43,222 bases of DNA from Syntrophomonas sp. (GCA_016841875.1 JAENYG010000026.1:1-43222); one strand, 5' to 3'. Numbered from the stretch's first letter, positions 18,747 through 28,028 are shown. Numbers and translations are program-made. Notes: a model not told the origin generated them from the letters alone.

Positions 18747-19943
18747 ATGATTCAGATAGTTGATAAACAGAATTGCTGCGGCTGTTATGCTTGTTATAAC
18801 ATTTGCCCAACAAAGTGTATCCACATGCAGTCTGATGTGGAGGGTTTCGGGTATCCAGTAGTGGAAATTGATGAATGCACAGAATGTGGTCTATGTGAAC
18901 AGGTATGTCCAATTCTTGAAGATAAGACAGCAGGTAATTACGAGCCGCTGGCGTATGCCTGCATAAATAATAATGAAACTATTCGTCTAGAAAGCTCTTC
19001 CGGCGGATTATTTTCCTTAATTGCAGAACAAGTAATTGATGACGGCGGAGTGGTGTTTGGAGCTAACTTTAATGAAAACTTCGAGGTAGAACATAGTTGT
19101 GTTGAAATTAAAGGAGAACTTGAAAAATTCCGTGGTTCTAAATATGTACAAAGTAGAATCGGCGAGACTTATAAGCAAGCAAAACAACTATTAAAATCAG
19201 GGAGAAAAGCTTTGTTTACCGGAACGCCATGCCAAATAGATGGGCTAAAATCTTATTTAGGAAAATTTTATAGTAATCTACTTTGTGTAGACATTGTATG
19301 TCATGGAGTTCCTTCACCGGGTGTTTGGAAGAAGTATGTTGATTATAGACAAGCAAAAGCAAGTTCAGCTGCCCAGAGAATCTCTTTCAGACGGAAGGAT
19401 GACGGCTGGAAGAGATACTCTGTATCATTCTTGTTTGAAAATAATACAGAGTACCGTAAAACCTTGAATAAGGATTTATATATGAGAGCTTTTCTTAAAA
19501 ATGTGTGTTTACGGCCTTCCTGTTATGCTTGCCAATTTAAGACAATTCATAGACAAAGTGATATTACCCTTGCAGACTTTTGGGGAATTGATCATATGCT
19601 ACCGGATATGGATGATGATAAAGGCACTTCACTTATCTTTGTAAACAGCAAAGCCGGACAGGCTATGATTGAAAAAATAGCAGATAAAATGAAGTTTAAG
19701 GAAGTAGATATAAATGAAGCGGTTAAATATAACTCAGCAGCTATAAAATCCGTTGACACTAACTCCAATAGAGAGAAGTTCTTTGAAGAATTACATAAGC
19801 TTACTTTTGACGAATTAGTGAAGAAGTATTGCACTGATAAATTATCAATTAGGGTTAAGAGAAAAATAAAAGCTGTTCTGAAAAAAATATTGATGAAAGT
19901 AAGGCTGTTTGGTTTAGCAAAAAAGGCTGCTGGAAGAAAATAA
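18747..19943 (+). CDS. F420 hydrogenase/dehydrogenase beta-subunit family iron-sulfur protein
   Basis: The N-terminus holds two [4Fe-4S] ferredoxin motifs, CCGCYACYNICP (about 10-21) and CTECGLCEQVCP (about 44-55). They are followed by the FrhB N- and C-terminal domains (ESSSGGLFSLIAEQVI, FTGTPCQIDGLKSYL, CHGVPSPGVW, SCYACQFKT, ADFWGI). Proteins of this type commonly sit beside pyruvyl transferases in exopolysaccharide loci, as here. The redox partner and substrate in that setting are unknown. It has 398 residues, is AT-rich like the cluster, and starts 11 bases after wzx. Confidence 0.9.
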   Translation: MIQIVDKQNCCGCYACYNICPTKCIHMQSDVEGFGYPVVEIDECTECGLCEQVCPILEDKTAGNYEPLAYACINNNETIRLESSSGGLFSLIAEQVIDDGGVVFGANFNENFEVEHSCVEIKGELEKFRGSKYVQSRIGETYKQAKQLLKSGRKALFTGTPCQIDGLKSYLGKFYSNLLCVDIVCHGVPSPGVWKKYVDYRQAKASSAAQRISFRRKDDGWKRYSVSFLFENNTEYRKTLNKDLYMRAFLKNVCLRPSCYACQFKTIHRQSDITLADFWGIDHMLPDMDDDKGTSLIFVNSKAGQAMIEKIADKMKFKEVDINEAVKYNSAAIKSVDTNSNREKFFEELHKLTFDELVKKYCTDKLSIRVKRKIKAVLKKILMKVRLFGLAKKAAGRK

Positions 19944-20081
19944 TAAGGTTTAATTAAAAGGGACTTAACATATTATGGATCATCTTAGTCGTTAGCGGAA
20001 CCTCAAAATGCACATCAGGGGACAGGTTCAAACGTGAAAGAATCAGGTATTCTCGCCACAATGAAAAGGGGGATTACGAAA

Positions 20082-21080
20082 ATGACAACAAAAAATAACA
20101 AAACCTACTTAATTACTGGTGGAGCTGGCTTTATCGGCTTTTACTTATCTAAACAACTATTAGAACAAGGCTTAAAGGTAATTGGCTTCGACAATCTTAA
20201 TAATTATTATGATGTAAATTTAAAACAGAGCCGCTTGGGAGTTTTAAAAGACTTTGACAATTACAGCTTCATCAAAGGGGATCTAGCCAACAAGGATGAG
20301 GTCGAGGAAGTCTTTAATACATATCATCCTGATATTATTGTAAACCTAGGTGCCCAGGCTGGGGTCCGCTATAGCATTGAAAACCCGGATACCTATATTC
20401 AGTCGAATGTCATGGGCTTTTTTAACATCCTGGAGGGCTGCCGGCATAATAAAGTAGAGCATCTGGTCTATGCATCTTCTAGTTCTGTCTATGGAGCAAA
20501 TAAGAAAATTCCTTTTTCAACTGAAGATAAGGTGGACAAGCCGGTTAGTTTGTATGCGGCTACTAAGAAATCTAATGAGCTAATGGCGTACACATATAGT
20601 CATTTATATGGTATACCGGCTACAGGCCTGCGCTTTTTTACTGTATATGGGCCTTATGGACGACCGGATATGGCGTATTACTCGTTTACCAAAGCCATAC
20701 TAGAAGGCAAGCCGATTAAAGTTTTTAACCACGGTGATATGTATAGAGACTTTACTTACATAGATGATATTGTAACTGGTATCGTAAATATTTTACCTAA
20801 CCCACCACAAAAAGATGAAAACGGAGCAACACACAAATTATATAACATTGGCAACAACAAACCGGAAAAACTAATGGATTTTATTCAGACACTGGAACAA
20901 TGCCTGGGTAAAGAAGCAATTAAAGAATATCATCCTATGCAGCCCGGGGATGTTTATCAAACCTATGCGGATGTGACGGATTTGATGAATGACTTTGATT
21001 TTAAGCCCGACACTCCAATTAGCGTTGGTTTAGCTAAGTTTGTGGAGTGGTACCGGGAATATTATAAAGTTGGGAAGTAA
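20082..21080 (+). CDS. UDP-glucuronate 4-epimerase-like NAD-dependent sugar epimerase
   Basis: This is a short-chain dehydrogenase/reductase of the extended type. The NAD motif GGAGFIG lies at residues 13-19. FDNLNNYYDVNLKQSRL is typical of UDP-glucuronate epimerases (GAE/Cap1J). The catalytic Ser-Tyr-Lys set is SSSSVYG plus YAATKKSNE, and RFFTVYGPYGRPDMAY follows. It would interconvert UDP-GlcA and UDP-GalA, using the product of Ugd encoded next. The frame opens at GTG 20,034, but ATG 20,082 has AAAAGGGGG nine bases upstream and gives the normal N-terminus (332 residues). Confidence 0.9.
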   Translation: MTTKNNKTYLITGGAGFIGFYLSKQLLEQGLKVIGFDNLNNYYDVNLKQSRLGVLKDFDNYSFIKGDLANKDEVEEVFNTYHPDIIVNLGAQAGVRYSIENPDTYIQSNVMGFFNILEGCRHNKVEHLVYASSSSVYGANKKIPFSTEDKVDKPVSLYAATKKSNELMAYTYSHLYGIPATGLRFFTVYGPYGRPDMAYYSFTKAILEGKPIKVFNHGDMYRDFTYIDDIVTGIVNILPNPPQKDENGATHKLYNIGNNKPEKLMDFIQTLEQCLGKEAIKEYHPMQPGDVYQTYADVTDLMNDFDFKPDTPISVGLAKFVEWYREYYKVGK

Positions 21081-21110
21081 GAGTTAACAATAATAAGGGG
21101 AGAATTCAAA

Positions 21111-22277
21111 ATGAAAATAACAGTATCGGGAGCGGGATATGTGGGCTTATCAAATGCCGTTCTATTAGCACAACACAATGAAGTTATAGCATTAGACATT
21201 ATTCAAGAAAAGGTAGATATGATTAATAACAAGAAGTCGCCTATTATTGATGCCGAACTTGAAGATTATTTGGCTAATAAAGAACTAAATTTACAGGCGA
21301 CTACTGATAATTATATGGCTTATAAAGATGCTGAATATGTCGTTATTTCTACACCAACTAACTATGATCCCGACAAGAATTATTTTAATACCAGGACGGT
21401 AGAAGCGGTTATTGCTAATGTATTATCCATTAATCCGGATGCTGTAATGGTTATTAAATCAACAGTGCCGGTTGGATACACGGAAAAGGTAAAAGCAATG
21501 TTTGAGACTGATAATATTATCTTTTCTCCTGAGTTCTTAAGAGAAGGTAAAGCGCTTTATGATAATCTTTATCCGTCGAGAATTGTAGTTGGAGAGCAAT
21601 CGGAGAGAGCTAAGGTGTTTGCGGAGTTATTGGCAGAAGGGGCAATTAAGAAAGATATACCAATTCTTTATACCAATCCAACTGAAGCAGAAGCTATAAA
21701 ACTTTTTGCCAATACATATCTTGCATTAAGAGTCGCGTATTTTAATGAGCTTGATTCTTATGCGGAAGTGAGGGGACTTAATACACAACAGATTATAGAG
21801 GGTGTTAGTTTAGACCCAAGAATCGGCATGCATTATAATAATCCTTCATTTGGTTATGGTGGATATTGCTTACCGAAAGACACTAAGCAGCTCCTTGCCA
21901 ATTACGCTGATGTGCCGCAAAATATTATGTCTGCTATTGTGGATGCAAACAGAACCAGAAAGGATCATATAGCAGATATGATTCTTAAGAGACATCCGAA
22001 GATTGTTGGTATTTATAGATTAACTATGAAGACCGATTCAGATAACTTCCGTCAATCTGCTATTCAGGGGGTTATGAAGCGTATTAAGGCTAAAGGGATT
22101 GAAGTGGTAGTATATGAACCGGCCCTTGAAGCCGATGATTTTTATAATTCCCGAGTGATGAGAGATTTGGATGAATTTAAGCAGATATCTGATGCTATTG
22201 TTGCCAACAGGTTATCGGATGAGATTAAAGACGTGGTGGACAAGGTTTATACTAGGGATTTGTTTAGTAGGGATTAG
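21111..22277 (+). CDS. ugd: UDP-glucose 6-dehydrogenase
   Basis: This enzyme oxidises UDP-glucose to UDP-glucuronic acid with two NAD+. Motifs are [10 protein letters not shown] (7-16), ISTPTNYD (79-86), [26 protein letters not shown] and [15 protein letters not shown], with the catalytic cysteine C253. The SPEFLREG form and short 388-residue length separate it from the WecC homologue at 5,768. AAGGGGAG precedes the ATG. It closes the polysaccharide locus, and its product feeds the preceding epimerase. Confidence 0.95.
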   Translation: MKITVSGAGYVGLSNAVLLAQHNEVIALDIIQEKVDMINNKKSPIIDAELEDYLANKELNLQATTDNYMAYKDAEYVVISTPTNYDPDKNYFNTRTVEAVIANVLSINPDAVMVIKSTVPVGYTEKVKAMFETDNIIFSPEFLREGKALYDNLYPSRIVVGEQSERAKVFAELLAEGAIKKDIPILYTNPTEAEAIKLFANTYLALRVAYFNELDSYAEVRGLNTQQIIEGVSLDPRIGMHYNNPSFGYGGYCLPKDTKQLLANYADVPQNIMSAIVDANRTRKDHIADMILKRHPKIVGIYRLTMKTDSDNFRQSAIQGVMKRIKAKGIEVVVYEPALEADDFYNSRVMRDLDEFKQISDAIVANRLSDEIKDVVDKVYTRDLFSRD

Positions 22278-22327
22278 TATTAAAGTTAGGAGCAATTTGA
22301 GTTGTAGATAGGAGGCTCACTCATCCA

Positions 22328-22954
22328 ATGGACAAGTCGAACTTTAAAGGTGCCATCACATCAATCCAACCACGAATAAGGCTAACTCGTTCATTTGATG
22401 AAGCCTCTCATACTTATTTGGGTTATGCAATTAAAATTGCCGGAACCATTGATAACCAGCAAGCTACTTTCTCCATTGGCATCGGCAAAGCAGCCCAAGC
22501 TAAATTCAACTTCAAAGTAAATGATGTTATCTCTGGTGAATGCCTCCCTGTTCCGGATCCGGACATGGAGCCGGTTGATTATTATAAAGTGTCGAAATTA
22601 GCTAAAATAGCAGAAGGAGTGCAAGGTAGCTTATCAGTACCCTGGGAATTGGTGCCGGCGGAGCTAGAGGTTTATCGGGAAAGGGGACACCGGAGACTGG
22701 CTGCCAGGACTTATGATACTAAATGCAGTAGCCGCATGTGGGGAGCTAGGATGCCGGTAGAAATTATAGTTGATAACTGGAACCCGAGAGGCAAGAGGAA
22801 GTACCGGTTTGAAACATTCTGTTATGGGCCTTTGAGTTGTAAGTTGTATAAGGCTGGTCCTAATAGGAGAGTAGAAGGCCGGAACGGGATGGTGTACGTT
22901 GAGGAAGATTGGGTTGATGAAACGACTGTGGCGCATAGGGAGATGGATGAATGA
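22328..22954 (+). CDS. Conserved hypothetical protein, 208 aa, possible OB-fold and Cys-rich C-terminus
   Basis: No function is recognised with confidence. Residues 1-95 alternate short hydrophobic strands and polar turns (FKGAITSIQPRIRLTRS, YAIKIAGTI, FSIGIGKAA, DVISGECLPV), which suggests a small OB-like barrel. The C-terminal half has RFETFCYGPLSCKLYKAGPN and ends in an acidic VEEDWVDE segment. From memory, homologues carry a C-x2-C-x3-C cluster just before this. Here the corresponding KCSSRMWGARM keeps only the first cysteine, so metal binding may be lost. GGAGG lies 13 bases before the ATG. It sits alone between the polysaccharide genes and the defence genes. Confidence 0.7.
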   Translation: MDKSNFKGAITSIQPRIRLTRSFDEASHTYLGYAIKIAGTIDNQQATFSIGIGKAAQAKFNFKVNDVISGECLPVPDPDMEPVDYYKVSKLAKIAEGVQGSLSVPWELVPAELEVYRERGHRRLAARTYDTKCSSRMWGARMPVEIIVDNWNPRGKRKYRFETFCYGPLSCKLYKAGPNRRVEGRNGMVYVEEDWVDETTVAHREMDE

Positions 22955-22998
22955 ACATGAGGGAAAAGGATATACCGGCTGAGAAAAACGATAATTAA

Positions 22999-23052
22999 CC
23001 CTTCGGCAGCGAGAAGAAATATAAGAAATGCTGCTTGGGGGAGGATGAAGGG
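22999..23052 (+). other. Nested hairpin before the GIY-YIG gene
   Basis: CCCTTC (22,999-23,004) pairs with GAAGGG (23,047-23,052). Inside it, GCAGC (23,006-23,010) pairs with GCTGC (23,030-23,034). A run of six T occurs at 23,069-23,074. The distance from stem to T run is too long for a normal terminator, so the role is unclear. Confidence 0.3.
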
Positions 23053-23127
23053 CTATAAGGTCGTTTAGTTTTTTCGGTCTGATAGGTGCACTATCGGAAG
23101 ATAAATAACCGCAACGGAGGGGTGGGG

Positions 23128-24012
23128 ATGCGCATACGGGGAAAAAGTATTAATTTATTTCTAATGGATGGCACAGCAAGTGGCCGCATCAAATGTACCC
23201 TGGCAAATTGGACGGGTTTGGCATATAAGATACCCCGCACTGAACTGGATAAATGTAAAGAACGGGATGATCTGAAGCAAAGCGGTGTTTATTTTCTTTT
23301 CGGAGTCTCTGATCTGACCGGAGAAAATGTAGTGTATATTGGTCAGGCCGGTGTTCGTAAAAACGGGGAGGGTATCCTCTTTCGGCTACAGGAACATAAG
23401 CGTAATCCGGATAAGGATTATTGGACTGAGGCGGTTGTTTTTACTACATCAAATAATTCTTTTGGTCCCACCGAAATCAGCTATCTTGAAAATCGGTTTT
23501 GCAACTTAGCTACTGAATCAAATCGGTATATTGTTAAGAATGGAAATGACCCAACTCCCGGGAATGTTACTGAAGAAAAGGAAAGTGAGCTGGAAGAGTT
23601 TATAGACTATGCCAAAATTGTGATGGGGACATTTGGACATAGAATATTTGAGCCAGTGGTAGAGATACCCCCTGAACCTTCCGTTGAACCGGTAAATACT
23701 GATGTTGAGCCTATACTCTATCTCAAAACGACGAAAGCGAATGCAAGAGGACGGAGAACTAATGAAGGATTTGTTGTTTTTAAAGATAGTACGGTTTCAA
23801 CAATTCCAACTAAGAGCTGCCCGGATACAATACTGCATTTACGAAAACTGTATGCGGAAAAGATTACAAATGATGTATTAACGGAGGATACTCTTTTCAA
23901 AAGTCCATCAGCTGCCGCAGGATTTGTAACCTATAGCAGCGCCAACGGATTGATTATGTGGATGACCGATGATGGCAGGACGTTAAAGGATATTGAAAAT
24001 GGTGAACCATAA
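23128..24012 (+). CDS. GIY-YIG nuclease-domain protein with C-terminal DUF4357
   Basis: The N-terminal half contains a GIY-YIG-like core: GVYFLFGVS, NVVYIGQAG, then RLQEHKRN and a glutamate in EISYLENRF. The C-terminal part (LKTTKANARGRRTNEGFVVF through the KSPSAAAGFV segment) matches DUF4357, a domain found on GIY-YIG and restriction-related proteins. It is probably a DNA-acting nuclease or a DNA-modification accessory. The open frame begins at GTG 23,086, but ATG 23,128 with GGAGG seven bases upstream is the better start (294 residues). It converges on the helicase gene, with a terminator between them. Its placement next to a defence operon suggests a defence role. Confidence 0.8.
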   Translation: MRIRGKSINLFLMDGTASGRIKCTLANWTGLAYKIPRTELDKCKERDDLKQSGVYFLFGVSDLTGENVVYIGQAGVRKNGEGILFRLQEHKRNPDKDYWTEAVVFTTSNNSFGPTEISYLENRFCNLATESNRYIVKNGNDPTPGNVTEEKESELEEFIDYAKIVMGTFGHRIFEPVVEIPPEPSVEPVNTDVEPILYLKTTKANARGRRTNEGFVVFKDSTVSTIPTKSCPDTILHLRKLYAEKITNDVLTEDTLFKSPSAAAGFVTYSSANGLIMWMTDDGRTLKDIENGEP

Positions 24013-24194
24013 TGGTGAATAACCCCCAATTCTTTATCAGTTTACCCAATTGCTGATTAATTAGGATTGGTGATCCGACAGTTTTTATTGACCGCCTAGG
24101 TAGGCTATGAAAATCCGAAACAATACCAAGCTATATTTTTTTACCCCTCATTAGCAGCAATCAGTCAGGAGTGCTAACAATAAAATTAAAGTAG

Positions 24195-24241
24195 AAAGAC
24201 CATGGCTGCGGTCTAAAGCTGATCATGGTCTTTGGTTTTTT
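24195..24241. terminator. Bidirectional intrinsic terminator
   Basis: A perfect 10-bp stem, AAAGACCATG (24,195-24,204) with CATGGTCTTT (24,224-24,233), encloses a 19-base loop and is followed by TTGGTTTTTT. It lies between the convergent GIY-YIG and HamB-like genes. On the other strand the stem is followed by a T-rich stretch, so it can serve both. Confidence 0.8.
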
Positions 24242-24243
24242 AA

Positions 24244-26853
24244 TCAGTCAACGAACAACTCCGGTATGTTGTATTGAATATCGGCAATTTCCCTGCGGAC
24301 ACTGGCACTGGGACAATTGGCGAGGGAGCGGCGGAGTTTAATTTCTCCGTTCTGCATTTTAACGACATAATCATCTCTATGCCTTCTTATGTATGTAGAT
24401 GTTTCACGGGAGAATCCATTTCTTTGAAGGGTTATGGAGAGCGGGTTTGTGGTTCCGTATTCCACATACTCATACCAATCATTTTGGAATGCTTCTACCT
24501 TATGAAAACGTTTATACTCTGATGAAAATCTTAGGAAATAATTAGAAATGCTAAACAGAATTACATTTTCGATTGCCTTTAACGTATCGGAAATTACAAT
24601 ATTTCGGTGTGGAAGTGTGTCATCATAAGGGATCTGTTTTCCATTTACTCTAACTCCAGACAAGGGATGGTCACGTTTGTAATCAAGAGTTTGCTCCATA
24701 ATAAAGCTCAGGCCGGTTCCTTTAATCCATTGTGAGAGGATAACTGCATACCATCTTAATTTGCCGTGGGACCCATCTTTACTAACGAAGCCAAGTTCGG
24801 ATCGCTCGTATACTTCCCACTTAAAGATTTTGCAGAGTTCATCCAGAAAATCCACTAAAGCCCAATAGTCTACGTTTCCTCTTTCATCTATCGCTGGATA
24901 TTTTAGTCCGCTGGCGATGGCATCTTTTAGATTGTATGTCTGGTCAAGGGAAGTATTGATGTCATCATCGAGCTGATTTTCGCTATTGCTAAAAACCTCT
25001 TTAATCCTGGACACGGTAACCTCATCCAGTAACGGTGCAAATTCTCTCCAAACAAGGCTCATATTGCCTTTTATTATATCCCTTAAAAGAATAATGGCGA
25101 ATTTCCGCATTAAGGCGTATGAATCTACTGATTGTTTACTTGGGTGCCTAGGCAGCTCTACATTGCCATTTAAAAGGCTGTCCACTATTAATTGTTTTTG
25201 AGGTTTTGTTAATTCCGTTGCAAGAGACAGCTTTTGCTCCGGGACTTCCTGCTTTAATAGATTTAGAAATTCTTTAGTTTTAACTTTTTCTTCAAGCCGG
25301 ACAAGAAATACATTGCCGTAGAGGTTGTATTCAATCCGGCCAACACGGCCAATAAGGTTTTTGAAATCCACTGGGGTCATCTTTGCCTGCCCATTTTTAT
25401 AATGGGTTATAAATAAATTATCGGCAGGAAGATTAACCCCCTCAACCAAAGTGCTGGTACAAAACATAGTATGGATTAGGCCTTTACGGAACAATTCTTC
25501 AATGCGCATCCGAATGGTGGCGGGCAAATAACCGATGTGGTATGCTACACCTTTGGAAATCACATCTGCCAGGTAATAATCGCCGTGAACTTCATTCTTA
25601 ATATCCTGTGCTAAAGTTAGAAGCTCTTTATCATCGCTTTGGGGTTTATCTTCAGCGAATTCACGGGCAAAGCCTACAGCTTTATCGGTTCCACTACAAT
25701 AAATAATATTTTGGGTGTTCTTGCCAATGCGCCATATTAGTTGGCAAAATGTAGGCTCCTTATGAATATTGGCGACAGGGGTCAAGGTGCCACTGTATGT
25801 ATTGAATAGCTGTATCTCTTTACCTGGAAAATCAATTAAATATTTTATTTGACTTACCGGTGCAAATGTGGTTGCTAGTCTCTGCTCGGCTTCGGCCTCT
25901 GCACCAGGTATCAGTTTCAAATAGACTTCTGGGTTCGGTATGTTAGGTGATGCAAAGATGACTTTAGGTTTTCTTGCTCGTTGGCAGAGCATATCCACCA
26001 CCTTGTAATAAAATGTGCTACGGGGACCTTTGGAAGAAATTTTATGAGCCTCGTCTACAAACAGGTAGTCAACCTCAATATGTGGATTGTCGATTAGCAG
26101 GTACAACAACCGCTCCGGGGTTAGGACGAATATGAAATTATGATCCTGTTTTAACGACAATGCACCAGCTGAGGTTACAAGCCTGTAATTTTGTTCAGCC
26201 AGAAGTTCCTTTAAATCATTAATAATCCTGCTGGTCACTTCATTTATAAGGGCCTTGGTGGGTACTAATATGGCGAAGTTGCAAGCGATGCCGTCCATAA
26301 TCTGCTTTTTTATATACATACGCATTATGAAGGATTTCCCCATAGAGGTAGGCCCCGAATAGCTAAAATAAGGCTCATTTAAGCGGTCGTATACGGCCTT
26401 TTGAGAACGGAAGAATTGGTATTCAGGTTCAGCCGGGATGCTCAAAAGGTTTTTACTAAACTCGGCGTAAAACCAATCAAGTAAAGATTTATGCCGGTAG
26501 TTGGGGGTGGCCATTGCCATACCACGATAATTGCCGGTGCTTGAAAGCACTGAGCCCAGGTAAAATTCAACGGCGGGGTGTTCCGGCTCAATGGTTCGAA
26601 GGAGCGCAACTATCTCTTGGGCCATTATTTTATGTTTGTCGGCCTTATTGCAGTCAGTAGACTTCGATAGGATATCTGCAAACCTTAGTGCATCTTCAAT
26701 ATTAACAAGTTTCTTTTCTCTTTTTTTAAGGTTAAACAGTTTTATTGAGTAGTTGTACAATAGATTATCGTACAACTCGTTTAAGTAGGGGTCGTAATCA
26801 ATATTAGTGAAAATAGCAGCACCTAAATTGATACTTTCCTGATTACTCATCAT
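24244..26853 (-). CDS. hamB: HamB-like superfamily 2 DEAH helicase of a Hachiman defence module
   Basis: This 869-residue ATP-dependent helicase has its superfamily 2 motifs in order. Motif I is SGPTSMGKS (166-174), Ia VPTKALINE (197-205), Ib TPERLL (245-250), II DEAH (267-270), III ASPNIPNP, V TSTLVEGVNLPADN (467-480) and VI LIGRVGR (501-507). A long C-terminal region has no obvious further motif. In Hachiman, HamB binds HamA and senses DNA damage or phage DNA. The ATG overlaps the HamA-like stop (ATGA), and GGGGGAGGGG precedes it. It is last in the four-gene - strand operon. The assignment rests on the helicase being coupled to a DUF1837 gene; AbpB is the main alternative. Confidence 0.85.
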   Translation of the reverse strand: MMSNQESINLGAAIFTNIDYDPYLNELYDNLLYNYSIKLFNLKKREKKLVNIEDALRFADILSKSTDCNKADKHKIMAQEIVALLRTIEPEHPAVEFYLGSVLSSTGNYRGMAMATPNYRHKSLLDWFYAEFSKNLLSIPAEPEYQFFRSQKAVYDRLNEPYFSYSGPTSMGKSFIMRMYIKKQIMDGIACNFAILVPTKALINEVTSRIINDLKELLAEQNYRLVTSAGALSLKQDHNFIFVLTPERLLYLLIDNPHIEVDYLFVDEAHKISSKGPRSTFYYKVVDMLCQRARKPKVIFASPNIPNPEVYLKLIPGAEAEAEQRLATTFAPVSQIKYLIDFPGKEIQLFNTYSGTLTPVANIHKEPTFCQLIWRIGKNTQNIIYCSGTDKAVGFAREFAEDKPQSDDKELLTLAQDIKNEVHGDYYLADVISKGVAYHIGYLPATIRMRIEELFRKGLIHTMFCTSTLVEGVNLPADNLFITHYKNGQAKMTPVDFKNLIGRVGRIEYNLYGNVFLVRLEEKVKTKEFLNLLKQEVPEQKLSLATELTKPQKQLIVDSLLNGNVELPRHPSKQSVDSYALMRKFAIILLRDIIKGNMSLVWREFAPLLDEVTVSRIKEVFSNSENQLDDDINTSLDQTYNLKDAIASGLKYPAIDERGNVDYWALVDFLDELCKIFKWEVYERSELGFVSKDGSHGKLRWYAVILSQWIKGTGLSFIMEQTLDYKRDHPLSGVRVNGKQIPYDDTLPHRNIVISDTLKAIENVILFSISNYFLRFSSEYKRFHKVEAFQNDWYEYVEYGTTNPLSITLQRNGFSRETSTYIRRHRDDYVVKMQNGEIKLRRSLANCPSASVRREIADIQYNIPELFVD

Positions 26854-27785
26854 ACAACCCCTCCCCCTAGAAGATCGCTCATGATACTCAGTTTTTCACC
26901 GTCAGCATCGTTAAACGGTAGTATGTAAAAATAAAATGAATGGGCGCTTAAATTTTCCTCTTTGATTTTCTTCACGATGTAGGCGGAATGGGCTTTAATA
27001 TCTAAGTTCATTCTTCGCTTAATCTCTTTACGAAAGGCCTCATTGGAATAATTGTCAGCTATCAAGCCAAGTGAATAACCAAGGAACACTCCGAACGCCC
27101 TGTCCACCGGGGTGTTTTTTTGTTTGCCTGGAATGATGAGGTTCCTAAGATAATCGGTAGTTTGGGCGTCATAAGCTTGGGCGAATATAGTGCTTTCCAC
27201 GAGTCGTAGTTCCTCTGAAGGATTGTCCCTGATGGTAACAAGGGAATTAAAGGCATTATCGATAGCATCTTGCAAATCACCGATGATATTGGATTTCCCG
27301 AAAACCATCTGGTATGAAGGGATTTCACCATTTTTAAGGGGCAGTAAATGAACGCCGCCACCATTTTGGATATTGTGATTACCGAATTGCACCAGCTCTA
27401 TTTTGTTATACAGCTTTGGTGCGCCAAGTATCTGTTCCAAAAATATATACAGCATCACATCGCCCAGTTCCTCGCCAATCCAGCTATCATCCATATTGCA
27501 CACATTGCGTAACAAGCTGATGGCTTGGAAGGCTATGGTCTCGGAATCTCCTTCTACATGGAACTGCTCAATTTTGGCCCGTGAGTAGACATACCTACCG
27601 ATATTCCTACGAAGGAAACGGTGCAAGGCATCTAAAGAAAATGCACTGGTTCCTACATTCAAATGGAACATGCGTAACTGATGGGGATTTTTAAGTCCCA
27701 GTGATTCCGCATGCTCTACCTCTGTAAAAATGCCATCAAACCCAACTTCTAACAGACTTTTCTTTAATAACTGCACTTGCACCAC
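26850..27785 (-). CDS. hamA: HamA-like DUF1837 protein of a Hachiman module, catalytic residues apparently replaced
   Basis: The 311-residue protein follows the DUF1837 layout. It has GEELGDVMLYIFLEQ (104-118), APKLYNKIEL (122-131), GGGVHLLPL (142-150) and VFGKSNIIGDLQDAIDNAF (161-179). HamA proteins are PD-(D/E)xK nucleases that degrade DNA with HamB. The usual pattern, as I know it, has Asp before V/I-H and a Gly-Glu-x-Lys motif. Here these positions read G143, K164 and N166, so nuclease activity is doubtful. Start codons GTG 27,785, 27,782 and 27,776 are all possible; the last is best spaced from GGGGG. AbpA is an alternative DUF1837 member. Confidence 0.82.
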   Translation of the reverse strand: MVQVQLLKKSLLEVGFDGIFTEVEHAESLGLKNPHQLRMFHLNVGTSAFSLDALHRFLRRNIGRYVYSRAKIEQFHVEGDSETIAFQAISLLRNVCNMDDSWIGEELGDVMLYIFLEQILGAPKLYNKIELVQFGNHNIQNGGGVHLLPLKNGEIPSYQMVFGKSNIIGDLQDAIDNAFNSLVTIRDNPSEELRLVESTIFAQAYDAQTTDYLRNLIIPGKQKNTPVDRAFGVFLGYSLGLIADNYSNEAFRKEIKRRMNLDIKAHSAYIVKKIKEENLSAHSFYFYILPFNDADGEKLSIMSDLLGGGVV

Positions 27786-27804
27786 CCCCGCTTAAATTAT
27801 TAAT

Positions 27805-28026
27805 TTACGGTTGAGATTCTCTTCTTGTCGATATACCCTCGCTAGCTTCACCGGAACGAATCCACTCGTCAACCTCGGAAATTTTAAACTTCCACAATCT
27901 ACCCACCTTATAGGCAGGCATATTTCGTTTTGCTATCCATTGCAGAACTGTTTCTCTGCCGATACCCAAATATTCTTGTATTTCCCTTAATGTTGACCAT
28001 TTTTCTAAGTTGTCTTTTTTGTCCAT
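27805..28026 (-). CDS. Excisionase/MerR-type helix-turn-helix DNA-binding protein
   Basis: This 73-residue protein is of the excisionase-family DNA-binding type (HTH_17). It shows WSTLREIQEYLGIGRETVLQ (winged HTH), followed by WIAKRNMPAYKVGRLWKFKI and SEVDEWIRSG. Such proteins bind DNA as recombination directionality factors or as small repressors. It starts two bases after the NBR1-Ig gene stop, with GGAGG seven bases upstream, and ends 19 bases before the HamA-like start. A role as the operon's own regulator, acting on the palindrome at 29,111-29,127, is a reasonable inference. No integrase is next to it. Confidence 0.88.
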   Translation of the reverse strand: MDKKDNLEKWSTLREIQEYLGIGRETVLQWIAKRNMPAYKVGRLWKFKISEVDEWIRSGEASEGISTRRESQP

Positions 28027-28028
28027 TA

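Noticed and set aside
19944-20081. A GGGGACAGGTTC stretch before the epimerase gene, reminiscent of ends of IS200-like or REP-associated elements
   Set aside because: No second copy or transposase is nearby and no inverted partner was found, so it is not called an element.
23041-23064. A seven-codon frame behind a GGGGGAGG sequence
   Set aside because: The spacing between the ribosome-site-like bases and the ATG is almost zero and the peptide is trivial.
24013-24194. Small hairpins (ATCAG/CTGAT and GGAT/ATCC) after the GIY-YIG gene
   Set aside because: Stems of four or five pairs without a proper T run; the stronger terminator at 24,195 explains the region.
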